Shown here: positions 25,779 through 34,079 of the stretch, in pieces | How positions within the stretch are numbered: position 1 is the first letter of the stretch | Layout of the letters: every line of letters begins with the position of its first letter | NCBI RefSeq assembly: GCF_022828475.1 | Contig: NZ_CP059557.1 | Coordinates: forward strand, 2,399,470 to 2,463,469 | Source: Saccharopolyspora gloriosae | GTDB lineage: Bacteria; Actinomycetota; Actinomycetes; Mycobacteriales; Pseudonocardiaceae | Direction of reading: 5' to 3' | DNA length: 64,000 nt | The notes under the pieces: model-generated | Seen by the model: the letters and a program-made list of their open reading frames with translations, nothing else | Told to the model about the DNA's origin: nothing | Database searches by the model: none | Program-made: the position numbers and the translations under genes

Positions 25779-26213
25779 ATGGCGTCGGTGAAGCAGATCC
25801 AGATCACTTTCGACTGCGCGGAACCTGAGCGGCTCGCTCGTTTCTGGTGCGAGGTGCTGGGGTACGTCGTGCCGCCGCCGCCGGAGGGTTTCGCGACTTG
25901 GGCGGATTTCGACCGGTCGCTGTCACCCGAGAACCAGGGCTCGGGGTTCGTTTGCAGCGATCCCACAGGTGTGGGGCCGCGATTTTACTTCCAGCGTGTT
26001 CCCGAGGGGAAGGTCGTCAAGAACCGGCTGCACGTCGATGTGCGGGCCGGTACCGGGCTGGAGGGCGACGAGCGCCTCGCCGTTCTTGAGGCCGAATGCG
26101 CACGGCTGGTCCAGCTCGGCGCGACCCGCGTGCGGCTGCTGCCCGCCGACGGCGAGGAGGAGTCGTGCATCGTGATGCAGGACATCGAGGGCAACGAGTT
26201 CTGCCTCGACTGA
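25779..26213 (+). CDS. VOC-superfamily (glyoxalase-like) protein
   Basis: 144 residues, MASVKQIQITFDCAEPERLA at the start. One vicinal-oxygen-chelate domain of the glyoxalase-like type with LARFWCEVLGYVVPPPPEGF and a final IVMQDIEGNEFCLD, in which Glu is a typical metal ligand; the matching first ligand appears as the Asp/His region of FDCAEP, and RLHVDVRAG gives the His. Could be a hydrolase, isomerase or resistance protein; function not assignable. Monocistronic and convergent with the SDR gene (23 bases). Confidence 0.8.
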   Translation: MASVKQIQITFDCAEPERLARFWCEVLGYVVPPPPEGFATWADFDRSLSPENQGSGFVCSDPTGVGPRFYFQRVPEGKVVKNRLHVDVRAGTGLEGDERLAVLEAECARLVQLGATRVRLLPADGEEESCIVMQDIEGNEFCLD

Positions 26214-26236
26214 GCAGCCCCGGTCGTCTCCGGCGC

Positions 26237-27058
26237 TCAGAGCACGCCGAATCCCGCGTCCACGGGCAGCGCGGTACCGGTCACGTAGCGGGCCGCGTCG
26301 GACGCGAGCCACACGACGGCTTCGCTGATGTCACCGGGTTCGACGACTTTCACGGGCAGCGCGTTCACCAGCATCGCGGCGTCCGCGGGGTTTTCGCTGA
26401 AGTACGACTGGAAGTCCGGGTTGTCCAGCATCGGCGTGCGCACCCCCGTCGGGTGGACGACGTTGACGCGGATCGATGATTTCGCGAGCCCCACGGCGTA
26501 GGCGCGCATCAGTCCCACCACGCCGTGCTTGGCGGCGGTGTAGGCGAGCGTCGCGGCCGTACCGGGTGCTCCGACCAGACCTTTCTGCCCCGCCGTCGAG
26601 CCGATCAGGACGATCGAACCCCCCGCCGTCATGTGCGGCACGCACGCCTCCACGGTGTGCCACACACCGGTCATGTTGATGTCGACGACATCCCGCCAGA
26701 TCCGTTCGGGCGGAGTCCCGTCGGCCGGGCGGATCGTGGACACGGCGGCGTTGGCGACCGCGATGTCGACCCGTCCGCCGAGCTCTTCGACCGCTCCGGC
26801 CACGCCGTCGGCCAAGGTTTCGTCGTCCCGGACGTCGGCGCGGACGGTGACGACGCGTCCGCCTTTGGCCAGCGCCGCCGTTTCGTCGAGATCTTCGGGC
26901 GTGGCCATCGGATACGGCAACGAGTCGATCGGCTCGCACAGGTCGATGGCGACGACGTCCGCACCTTCTTCGGCCAGGCGCAGGGTGTGCGAGCGCCCCT
27001 GGCCGCGAGCGGCCCCCGTGACGACGGCGACCTTGCCGCTGACCATGCCTGCGTTCAT
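26237..27058 (-). CDS. Mycofactocin-coupled SDR family oxidoreductase
   Basis: 273 residues from ATG 27058 (GGAG nine bases upstream). The N-terminal VTGAARGQGRSHTLRLAEEG, the insertion VAIDLCEPIDSLPYPMATPE and the catalytic YTAAKHG are the hallmarks of the carveol-dehydrogenase-like group whose bound NAD is reoxidised by mycofactocin. It oxidises alcohols; the substrate is unknown. Presence implies that mycofactocin genes exist elsewhere in this genome. Confidence 0.88.
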   Translation of the reverse strand: MNAGMVSGKVAVVTGAARGQGRSHTLRLAEEGADVVAIDLCEPIDSLPYPMATPEDLDETAALAKGGRVVTVRADVRDDETLADGVAGAVEELGGRVDIAVANAAVSTIRPADGTPPERIWRDVVDINMTGVWHTVEACVPHMTAGGSIVLIGSTAGQKGLVGAPGTAATLAYTAAKHGVVGLMRAYAVGLAKSSIRVNVVHPTGVRTPMLDNPDFQSYFSENPADAAMLVNALPVKVVEPGDISEAVVWLASDAARYVTGTALPVDAGFGVL

Positions 27059-27299
27059 TCGAGATCACTCCGATCGTGGATCGTTGCGGATCACGAGCGG
27101 GCATCATCGTCTCCGCACGGGCTCGTTGCCGCATTCGGCCGTTGCGGCCGAATGGCAGTGCCCGCCACGCTAGAACGCCTGAGGACGAACGGAAATCCGC
27201 CGCAAGCCTGAAAACCGGTCCGGTCGCGAGCCGTCCTGCTTGCGGCGGTGCGAACGTGGTCGACGCGGCTCGAGCGGGTCCGGGGAACCTCGTCGAGCT

Positions 27300-28235
27300 T
27301 CACAGTGAGGTGCGGTCCGTCGATCTCGGGTCCGTGACGGCCGCGCCGCTGTGGAAATCTCCGGAGAGAGCTCGGTGGCGCCATGCCGCCGTCGAGTCGT
27401 ACAGATCCGCAGCCGTGTCCACAGTGGATACCAGAACGCCGGGCGTGTTGCGGCGGAGCCGCCCGATGCGGACTCCGTCCGCGCGGACGAAGAACGCGGG
27501 CCACAGGCTTTCCGGCGCGGACGAGTTGGGGCAACTGATCCACACGTGGTTGCACGCGGCGGCCGTCGTCATGGCGGCGGGCATGGTGATCCCGGGGTAG
27601 GTGAACGTCGCCGCCGGATTGAACCGCGCGTGGTCATGGCCGATCGCGTTTCCGATCGCCGCGACCTGCTCCGCTGAGGCGTTCCCGGTGTGGAACGAGT
27701 GGAAGACGACCTGCACCCCGTGCTTGCTGTACTCCCGGTACAGCTCAGGGAAGCGGTAGTCGTAGCAGATCAGGGCTCCGCAGGTCACGCCGTTGATCTC
27801 CCAGGTGGTGCCGTGGTCTCCCGGGCTGTAGTGAGCGAGATCCCCGACGCGCTCGGCCACGTCTCCGGAGCAGAAGCGCTTGTCGTACCTGTCGACGATC
27901 CGGCCGTGATCGTTGATCACGTAGAGGCTGTTGTGCGGTTTGTTGGCGTCGCTGAGCCGGTGCGCGGAACCGAGCACGACCCAGAGCCCGAGTTGCCCAG
28001 CCAGCTCCAGCACTCGATGAGTCGCGGATCGCAGGTCGTCCCAGTCGAAACCGTCGAACGTGTCGAAGTCGCAGCCCGCGTAGCCCGACAACGCTCCCTC
28101 CGGGAAGTGGGCGACATCGGCACCCCGTCGCTTCGCGACTCGCATCTGGTGAACGACGTTGCGCAGGTTGGCGGAGATGTCGTCACCCACCGCGAACTGG
28201 CATGTAGCCACCTTGACCACCGTCATGCGCACCAT
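27300..28235 (-). CDS. Carbon-nitrogen hydrolase (nitrilase superfamily amidase)
   Basis: 311 residues. Catalytic trio visible: Glu in HFPEGALSGYAG, Lys in RYDKRFCSGD and Cys in LICYDYRFPELY. The LYREYSKHGVQVVFHSFH region and the lack of an extra domain indicate a simple amidase or carbamoylase rather than NAD synthetase. The C-terminus adds about 50 residues beyond the usual end (TPGVLVSTVDTAADLYDSTA and after). Starts MVRMTVV at 28235; a second ATG nine bases on is equally possible. The 240-base gap to the SDR holds no gene. Substrate not predictable. Confidence 0.85.
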   Translation of the reverse strand: MVRMTVVKVATCQFAVGDDISANLRNVVHQMRVAKRRGADVAHFPEGALSGYAGCDFDTFDGFDWDDLRSATHRVLELAGQLGLWVVLGSAHRLSDANKPHNSLYVINDHGRIVDRYDKRFCSGDVAERVGDLAHYSPGDHGTTWEINGVTCGALICYDYRFPELYREYSKHGVQVVFHSFHTGNASAEQVAAIGNAIGHDHARFNPAATFTYPGITMPAAMTTAAACNHVWISCPNSSAPESLWPAFFVRADGVRIGRLRRNTPGVLVSTVDTAADLYDSTAAWRHRALSGDFHSGAAVTDPRSTDRTSL

Positions 28236-28374
28236 GATGCCCCCGCTTCGCGGTGGTGATGCTCGGCGCGGTGATGTCCGAGGTTAGGGTGCCGGTGGCG
28301 TTCCACGGTGGACGGGTGAGCCGGGCGCCGTGACCACCCGGGCGGACAGGGCCGTCCCGACGGAAGGTGTGGCG

Positions 28375-29640
28375 ATGAGCGATCGCGAGTTCGACGTTGT
28401 TGTGTTCGGTGCCAGCGGATTCGTGGGCAGGCTGACCGCGTTGTACCTGGCCGAGCACGCACCGGCCGGCACCAAGATCGCGCTGGCCGGGCGCAGCGAG
28501 AGCAAGCTCGCGCGGGTCCGCGCCGAACTGCCCGCGCCCGCCGACGAGTGGCCGCTGATCATCGCCGACACGACGTCCGCCGCGACCCTGGACGAGATGG
28601 CCGCCCGGACGCGGGTCGTGTGCACCACCGTCGGCCCGTACCTGAAGTACGGCGAAGGACTGGTCGCCGCCTGCGCGGGCGCCGGTACCGATTACGTCGA
28701 CCTGACCGGTGAGGTTCCGTTCGTCCGCCGGTCCATCGACGAGTTCGGTGAGCTGGCCGCGGCGAACGGCGCCCGCATCCTGCATTCCTGCGGATTCGAC
28801 TCGGTGCCCTCGGATCTGGGCGTGTACCTGCTGCACAAGAAGATCCAGCAGGACGGTGCCGGTTCGCTGACCGACACCACGATGGTCGTGCGCAAGCTCC
28901 GCGGTGGCGTGAGCGGCGGGACCATCGATTCGATGCGGGTGATCGCGCAGCAGGTCGGGGACCCGGACGTCCGGCGCGTCCTGCTCGATCCGCACGCGCT
29001 GTCCACCGGTCCCGGCGAGCGCGCCCGCGTGAAGCGCTCGGAGGAGCCGGGTGACATGGCGATGGTCGACGCGTCCAAGGTCGATCCGAGTCTCGGCGGA
29101 ACTCTCGCTCCGTTCTTCATGGCCAGCCACAACACTCGTATCGTGCGCCGCTCCAATGCCTTGCTCGACCGTGCCTACGGTGACGGTTTCCACTACGGCG
29201 AAAGCATGTCCGTGGGCCGGACGCCGGTGCTCTCGACGGTCGTCGCCGGTGCGGTCAGCGGAGCCACCGCCTTGTTCCTGGGCGCGATGTCGGTCAAGCC
29301 GGTGCGGTCCGTGCTCGACCGCATCCTTCCGAAGGCAGGGGATGGGCCGGGCGAGAAGACCCGCGAGAACGGGCATTTCACCACCGAGACGTACACGACC
29401 ACGACCACCGGTGAGCGCTACCGCTCGCGGATGCGCGCTCAGGGCGACCCCGGGTACAAGGCGACCGCGGTGATGCTCGGCGAAAGCGCCCTGTCGCTGG
29501 CGTTGCACCGCGACGAACTCCCCGAACTGACCGGAGTCCTCACGCCCGCCGCGGCGATCGGCGACGTGCTGATCGAACGGCTTCGGGCCGCCGGGGTGTC
29601 TCTCGAGGTCGAGCGGCTCGGCGGAGTCAACCGTGGCTGA
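28375..29640 (+). CDS. Saccharopine-dehydrogenase-like, trans-acting enoyl reductase family
   Basis: 421 residues from ATG 28375, preceded by GGAAGG. N-terminal Rossmann motif VVVFGASGFVGRLTALYLAE and LAGRSESKLARVRAEL, then TVGPYLKYGEGLVAACAGAG and HSCGFDSVPSDLGVYLLHK. The same architecture occurs in mycobacterial Rv2449c and Rv2953, the latter a trans-acting enoyl reductase in phthiocerol lipid synthesis. One hydrophobic segment (about 285-315) suggests membrane association. Its end overlaps the convergent MmcQ gene by 14 bases. Confidence 0.85.
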   Translation: MSDREFDVVVFGASGFVGRLTALYLAEHAPAGTKIALAGRSESKLARVRAELPAPADEWPLIIADTTSAATLDEMAARTRVVCTTVGPYLKYGEGLVAACAGAGTDYVDLTGEVPFVRRSIDEFGELAAANGARILHSCGFDSVPSDLGVYLLHKKIQQDGAGSLTDTTMVVRKLRGGVSGGTIDSMRVIAQQVGDPDVRRVLLDPHALSTGPGERARVKRSEEPGDMAMVDASKVDPSLGGTLAPFFMASHNTRIVRRSNALLDRAYGDGFHYGESMSVGRTPVLSTVVAGAVSGATALFLGAMSVKPVRSVLDRILPKAGDGPGEKTRENGHFTTETYTTTTTGERYRSRMRAQGDPGYKATAVMLGESALSLALHRDELPELTGVLTPAAAIGDVLIERLRAAGVSLEVERLGGVNRG

Positions 29641-30001
29641 TCTTGAGCCAGTGCAGCTTGTCCCGTTCGCGGCGAGGTAGTCCGGCGACGACGAGGTCGT
29701 AGGAGTCCTCGATCATGTCCTGGACGTGCTGATCGGGCACGACGTCGTTGACGACGACGGTGTTCCAGTGCCGCTTGTTCAGGTGGTAGCCCGGCAGGAC
29801 GGCGGTCGGGAAGCTCGTGCGCAGGGACACCGCGAGGTCCGGCTCGCACTTGAGGCTCACCCGCAACGGTTCGGCGTCCAGCCTGCTGATCGCGAAGAGC
29901 TTCCCGGCGACCTTGAAAACGCTGTTGGCCTCGTCGAACGGGAACTCCTCCCGCGCGCCGGGCATGACCAGACAAGCGGCCCTGAGCTCGTGGGGAGTCA
30001 T
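29627..30001 (-). CDS. MmcQ/YjbR-family protein
   Basis: 124 residues, MTPHELRAACLVMPGAREEF at the start, then KVAGKLFAIS, VSLKCEPDLAVSLR and GYHLNKRHWNTVVV, the conserved pattern of the MmcQ/YjbR double-wing fold. Related proteins are small and cytoplasmic, often called DNA-binding, but the role is unproven. No ribosome site is visible, and the ATG is chosen from homology of the N-terminal helix. It overlaps the neighbouring gene's 3' end. Confidence 0.82.
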   Translation of the reverse strand: MTPHELRAACLVMPGAREEFPFDEANSVFKVAGKLFAISRLDAEPLRVSLKCEPDLAVSLRTSFPTAVLPGYHLNKRHWNTVVVNDVVPDQHVQDMIEDSYDLVVAGLPRRERDKLHWLKISHG

Positions 30002-30112
30002 GCCGCGAGCGTAAACGCAGCCCCCGACGAACCTCGCGCCATCACCTGACGAGCAACCACCCGACGGCGCCACCCGAGAAACCCGTATCTCGCGGCCAAA
30101 GACGCCTTGCGG

Positions 30113-30360
30113 CGAAGCCGTGCTTTTGGCGGCGAAGTCCGCGAAGGGCGGGCGAAGCCCCGCTTGCCTTGCGGCCGGAGGCCGTGCCTGTATGTGCGAA
30201 GCGCATAGCCCACGCAAGCAAGATGACCACCGGCGGGTTCTCAGCTGTCTTCTCGCGAGGACAGCTTTTTCCCTCGTGGCGGAGCCACTAGGGAAAAAGA
30301 TCCCGCAGCGAGAAGACAGCTGAGGTTCCGCCACCCGACCACCAAAGCAAAAAGAGCCGT
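30113..30360 (+). repeat. Structured intergenic repeat, copy E (long form)
   Basis: 248 bases, nearly identical to copy D over the whole length. Small hairpin TATGTGC-GAA-GCGCATA (30191-30207). Outer arms CTCAGCTGTCTTCTCGC (30240-30256) and GCGAGAAGACAGCTGAG (30308-30324) pair perfectly over 17 bp although their sequence differs from copy D at several positions on both sides. The inner hairpin and GGTTCCGCCACCCG flank are unchanged. It fills most of the gap between the MmcQ and aminohydrolase genes. Confidence 0.9.
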
Positions 30361-30368
30361 AGAAACCC

Positions 30369-31187
30369 TCAAGTCAGCCTGATCTGACGATTGACGTCCT
30401 TGTAGAGCAGGTAGCGGAACTTGCCTGGTCCGCCCGCGTAGCAGGCCTGCGGGCAGAAGGCGCGCAGCCACATGAAGTCTCCGGCCTGGACCTCCACCCA
30501 GTCGTCGTTGAGCCGGTACACGGCTTTGCCTTCGAGCACGTAGAGCCCGTGTTCCATCACGTGCGTCTCGGCGAACGGGATGACCGCGCCGGGTTCGAAG
30601 GTGACGATGTTGACGTGCATGTCGTGGGCGAGGTCGTCCGGGTCCACGAATCGGGTGGTGGCCCAGGTGCCGTTGGTGCCGGGCATCGGTGTGGGCGGGA
30701 CGTCCTGCTCCTGGAGCGCGAACGCTGTGGGCGTGTGCCCTTCCAGGGGTTCGTAGGCTTTGCGGACCCATTGGAAGGTGGCGCGGTCCTCGCCGCTGTT
30801 GGCGACCGACCAGTCCGCTCCGGCGGGGAGGTAGGCGTATCCGCCGGGGGTGAGGTCGTACCGGATGCCTTCGATGGTCAGCCGCAGGTCGCCGGAGAGC
30901 ACGAACACGACCGATTCGACACCGCTTTCCGGTTCCGGCCGGGTGCTGCCGCCGCCTGGCGAGACCTCCACCAGGTACTGCGCGAACGTGGTCGAGAACC
31001 CCTGGATCGGTTTGGCGAGGATCCACGCGCGGGTGCCGTTCCAGCCGGGCAGGTTGCTGGTGACGATGTCGCGGAGCACGCCGCGCGGGATGACCGTGTA
31101 CGCCTCGGTGACCACTGCGCGGTCGGTGAGCAGCGCGGACTGGGTGGGGAGACCGCCTTCGGGGGCGTAGTAGCTCGGCTGGTTCAA
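30369..31187 (-). CDS. allE: (S)-ureidoglycine aminohydrolase
   Basis: 272-residue bicupin from a TTG at 31187 with GAAGGGA upstream. The two cupin halves contain GGGSTRPEPESGVESVVFVL and PFAETHVMEHGLYVLEGKAV, the second with the His/Glu metal ligands; the PSYYAPEGGLP start and the end YAGGPGKFRYLLYKDVNRQI are typical of AllE. It releases ammonia from ureidoglycine to give ureidoglycolate, the step after allantoate cleavage. Divergent from the permease at 31487. The TGTATACA site at 31235 lies in its promoter. Confidence 0.92.
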   Translation of the reverse strand: MNQPSYYAPEGGLPTQSALLTDRAVVTEAYTVIPRGVLRDIVTSNLPGWNGTRAWILAKPIQGFSTTFAQYLVEVSPGGGSTRPEPESGVESVVFVLSGDLRLTIEGIRYDLTPGGYAYLPAGADWSVANSGEDRATFQWVRKAYEPLEGHTPTAFALQEQDVPPTPMPGTNGTWATTRFVDPDDLAHDMHVNIVTFEPGAVIPFAETHVMEHGLYVLEGKAVYRLNDDWVEVQAGDFMWLRAFCPQACYAGGPGKFRYLLYKDVNRQIRLT

Positions 31188-31234
31188 GTGATCCCTTCCT
31201 CGTGTGCGGCGGGCGCGAAGCCGGGGCGCGTTTA

Positions 31235-31242
31235 TGTATACA
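31235..31242 (-). promoter_or_regulatory. TGTATACA operator candidate before allE
   Basis: Palindrome TGTATACA in TTTATGTATACACAA, 48 bases upstream of the allE start. Same GTATAC core as the sites before the permease (31418) and allantoinase (38782), so probably bound by one FCD-type regulator. Confidence 0.5.
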
Positions 31243-31372
31243 CAACGCCGAGGGTGGTGGGCGAGGGTAGGTGACGCCGGTCGATCACTGGGGAATCGCG
31301 TAGCGGGGACGGCCGGATACTTCCCGTGTTCGTGGTCGGATCGCCGGCTCGGTGAGCGCGCTTCGGCGACTG

Positions 31373-31423
31373 TTGACGGCGATCAGGTCGATCGCTACCG
31401 TCTTCCGAATCACAGTCGTATAC
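31373..31423 (+). promoter_or_regulatory. Promoter and operator of the allantoin permease gene
   Basis: TTGACG (31373-31378), 17-base spacer, TACCGT (31396-31401), followed by GTATAC (31418-31423) about 17 bases past the -10. Repressor binding there would block elongation or open-complex formation. Confidence 0.55.
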
Positions 31424-31486
31424 TTTCACATTGCGGAACTTCGGCTGTCCAATGGAAACATCGAGCGCAAGCTTGGAGGCGGTTCG

Positions 31487-32962
31487 ATGACTGCCGAGGA
31501 CCGCCGGTCGGACGTGGAGTGCGCGCCCAGCGACCGGTTGTACAGCTACGACCTGGCTCCCACGAAGAAGGACGGGCGCCGCTGGGGCGCGTACAACGTC
31601 TTCACGCTCTGGGCCAACGACGTGCACAGCCTCGGGAACTACGCGTTCGCGATCGGCCTGTTCGCGCTGGGGCTGAACGTGTGGGGAATCCTGGCGGCCT
31701 TCGCCCTCGCTTCGGTGCTGCTGTTCCTGCTGCTGACGCTGTCCGGCTACATGGGGCACAAGGCGGGCGTGCCGTTCCCGGTCATGAGCCGCATCGCGTT
31801 CGGGACGAAGGGCGCGCAGCTGCCTGCGGCCGTCCGCGGAATCGTGGCCATCGCGTGGTTCGGCATCCAGACGTACCTGGCCTCCGCGGTGCTGAACACC
31901 TTGCTGGTGGCCATGTTCCCCGCGCTGGCGCCGCTGCGGGACCGTGAGGTGCTGGGACTTTCGCTGCTCGGCTGGATCACGTTCCTCGCGCTCTGGGCCG
32001 TGCAGGTGCTCATCGTCAGCTACGGCATGCACGTGATCCGCAGGTACATGGCGATCGCCGCGCCGACGACGCTGATCACCATGTGCGGCCTCGCGATCTG
32101 GATGTTCGCGCGGGCGGACTTCTCCCTCTCGCTGTCGACGGCGCAGCCGCTCACCGGTGGCGCGATGTGGTTGCAGGTGCTGGAGGGCGCCGCGCTCTGG
32201 GTGGTCATCTACGGGACGTTCGTGCTGAACTTCTGCGACTTCACGCGCTCGGCCAAGAGCCGCCGGTCGATCGTGCGCGGCAACCTGGTCGGCATCCCGG
32301 TGAACATGCTCTTCTTCGCCGCGATCGTCGTTGTGCTCAGCGGAGCGCAGTTCAAGCTGGACGGCCGGGTGATCACCAGTCCGACCGACATCGTCCAGAC
32401 GATTCCGAACATGGTCCTGCTGGCGGTCGCTTCGGTGGCGCTGATCATCCTGACCATCGCGGTGAACCTGCTCGCCAACTTCGTGGCCCCGATCTACGTG
32501 CTGGTGAACCTTTTCCCGCGATACTTGAACTTCCGCCGCGCGGGCCTGGTGAGCGCGATCATCGGACTCGTCATCCTGCCGTGGAACCTCTACGACAGCC
32601 CGGTCGTGGTGAACTACTTCCTCGGCGGTCTCGGCGCACTGCTCGGCCCGCTGTTCGGCGTGATCATGGCCGATTACTGGCTGCTGCGGAGAACTCGCGT
32701 GAACGTCCCGGACCTCTACACCGAGGACGCCGGCGGCGAGTACCACTACCGGCGCGGGTACAACCCGAAGGCCGTTTGGGCGTTCCTGCCCGCGGCGGCG
32801 ATCGCGGTCGTGGTCGCGTTGGTGCCGGCTTTCGGTGCGGCGTCCGGGTTCTCCTGGTTCATCGGCGCGGCGCTCGGCGCGATCATCTACGCGGTCATCA
32901 GCGATCGCCACCTGGACGGGCAGGACGTGGACGGCGAGGCGATCGCCGTGGCCGCCGAATGA
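31487..32962 (+). CDS. NCS1-family allantoin/hydantoin permease
   Basis: 491 residues from ATG 31487 with GGAGG 8 bases upstream. The N-terminal region has the NCS1 motif NVFTLWANDVHSLGNYAF, and the pattern HKAGVPFPVMSRIAFGTKGA in helices 2-3. Twelve hydrophobic segments. Closest in plan to PucI-type allantoin permeases. Position between ureidoglycine aminohydrolase and racemase-like genes fits uptake of allantoin. Confidence 0.9.
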   Translation: MTAEDRRSDVECAPSDRLYSYDLAPTKKDGRRWGAYNVFTLWANDVHSLGNYAFAIGLFALGLNVWGILAAFALASVLLFLLLTLSGYMGHKAGVPFPVMSRIAFGTKGAQLPAAVRGIVAIAWFGIQTYLASAVLNTLLVAMFPALAPLRDREVLGLSLLGWITFLALWAVQVLIVSYGMHVIRRYMAIAAPTTLITMCGLAIWMFARADFSLSLSTAQPLTGGAMWLQVLEGAALWVVIYGTFVLNFCDFTRSAKSRRSIVRGNLVGIPVNMLFFAAIVVVLSGAQFKLDGRVITSPTDIVQTIPNMVLLAVASVALIILTIAVNLLANFVAPIYVLVNLFPRYLNFRRAGLVSAIIGLVILPWNLYDSPVVVNYFLGGLGALLGPLFGVIMADYWLLRRTRVNVPDLYTEDAGGEYHYRRGYNPKAVWAFLPAAAIAVVVALVPAFGAASGFSWFIGAALGAIIYAVISDRHLDGQDVDGEAIAVAAE

Positions 32963-33008
32963 GCCCGATTCCGGTGCGGGCAACGATTCGGAATTGAAGA
33001 GGAAGACC

Positions 33009-33731
33009 ATGCGCATTCTCGTCGTCAACGTCAACACGACCGTGGCCATCACCGAATCGATCGGAGAGCAGGCCGCCGGTGTCGCGGCTCCCGGCACCGA
33101 GATCGTTGCGCTGACGCCGTCGTTCGGCGCGGAATCCGTTGAGGGCAACTACGAGAGCCACCTCGCGGCGATCGCCGTGATGGAAGCGGTCCGGGCCTAC
33201 CCCGAGCCGTTCGACGCCGTCATTCAGGCCGGATACGGCGAGCACGGCCGGGAGGGCCTGCAGGAGCTGCTGGACGTTCCGGTCGTGGACATCACCGAGG
33301 CCGCCGCGAGCACCGCCCAGTTCGTCGGCCGGTCCTATTCGGTGGTGACCAGTCTGGACCGCACGGTGCCGCTGATCGAGGACCGGCTCAGCACGGCGGG
33401 TCTGTTCGGCCGGTGCGCGTCGGTGCGGGCGAGCGGCTTGGCCGTGCTGGACCTCGACCGCGACCCTGGCGCCGCCGTCGACGCCATCGCCGAACAGGCC
33501 GTGCGCGCCGTGAACGACGACAAGGCCGAGGTCATCTGCCTTGGGTGCGGCGGCATGTCGGGGCTCGCCGAGCGGGTGCTCGAACGCACCGGGGTTCCCG
33601 TGGTCGACGGTGTGACGGCGGCGGTGACGATCGCGGAATCCCTTGTCCGCCTGGGCCTGATGACATCGAAGGTGCGCACGTACGCCGCTCCTCGCCCCAA
33701 GAGGATGACCAACTGGCCACCTCGGTTCTGA
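33009..33731 (+). CDS. Asp/Glu/hydantoin racemase-family protein, putative allantoin racemase
   Basis: 240 residues. MRILVVNVNTTVAITESIGE is the typical start; the second half contains Cys180 in EVICLGCGGMSGL, matching one catalytic Cys of the family. The other expected Cys position, in the first half, is Gly75 (VIQAGYGEHGREGL) where hydantoin racemases have a Cys in ACFGDPG. So the usual two-Cys, two-base mechanism is not supported. Location downstream of the permease suggests allantoin stereochemistry or a linked isomerisation. ATG 33009 has GGAAGA upstream. Confidence 0.8.
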   Translation: MRILVVNVNTTVAITESIGEQAAGVAAPGTEIVALTPSFGAESVEGNYESHLAAIAVMEAVRAYPEPFDAVIQAGYGEHGREGLQELLDVPVVDITEAAASTAQFVGRSYSVVTSLDRTVPLIEDRLSTAGLFGRCASVRASGLAVLDLDRDPGAAVDAIAEQAVRAVNDDKAEVICLGCGGMSGLAERVLERTGVPVVDGVTAAVTIAESLVRLGLMTSKVRTYAAPRPKRMTNWPPRF

Positions 33732-33766
33732 GGTCGTTCCGGGTAGGAGGAAACGAACAGCAGGTC

Positions 33767-33818
33767 CGCGAAACCGCTGACCGCGCCGGGATTCCCGGTC
33801 GCGGTCAGCGGTTTCGCG
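33767..33818 (+). terminator. Very strong terminator-like hairpin after the racemase gene
   Basis: Perfect 19-bp inverted repeat: CGCGAAACCGCTGACCGCG (33767-33785) with CGCGGTCAGCGGTTTCGCG (33800-33818), and the loop itself holds CCGGGA/TCCCGG. No T-run. It separates the permease-racemase unit from the isomerase unit. Confidence 0.75.
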
Positions 33819-33995
33819 CGTTCGGCCCGTTCGTGGCATCGCGCGCGCGACTTCGTTGGAGGCCACAATGGACGGTCGTTCATTCCATCATCCGGATCAA
33901 CTTCCAGTGGTCCCAACGGTTTTCGGCCGTGCTCCTGTGGCGCTCTGATGCGCGGCGGATGATGACATCGCCATTCGTGATCGCGCTGAAAGGCG

Positions 33996-34061
33996 TTGAC
34001 CGGGAAAACCGCGTTCGCTAATCTATCACTATACAAAATTTAGATTTCGCATAGCGAAATC
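33996..34061 (+). promoter_or_regulatory. Promoter and operator region of hyi
   Basis: TTGACC (33996-34001), 17 bases, TAATCT (34019-34024), then CTATACAAAATTTAG and the inverted repeat GATTTCGC-ATA-GCGAAATC (34043-34061), which ends 18 bases before the start codon. Stretch is notably AT-rich for this genome. Likely repressor-controlled start of the glyoxylate unit. Confidence 0.55.
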
Positions 34062-34079
34062 GATCGAGGGAGGTTCCTG

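Noticed and set aside
21282..30360. Repeat copies D and E as a CRISPR or insertion sequence
   Set aside because: Single copies 9 kb apart, no spacers, no transposase and no target-site duplication that I can see.
31232..33148. 638-residue reverse frame over the permease gene
   Set aside because: His/Arg/Asp-rich antisense shadow typical of high-GC DNA.
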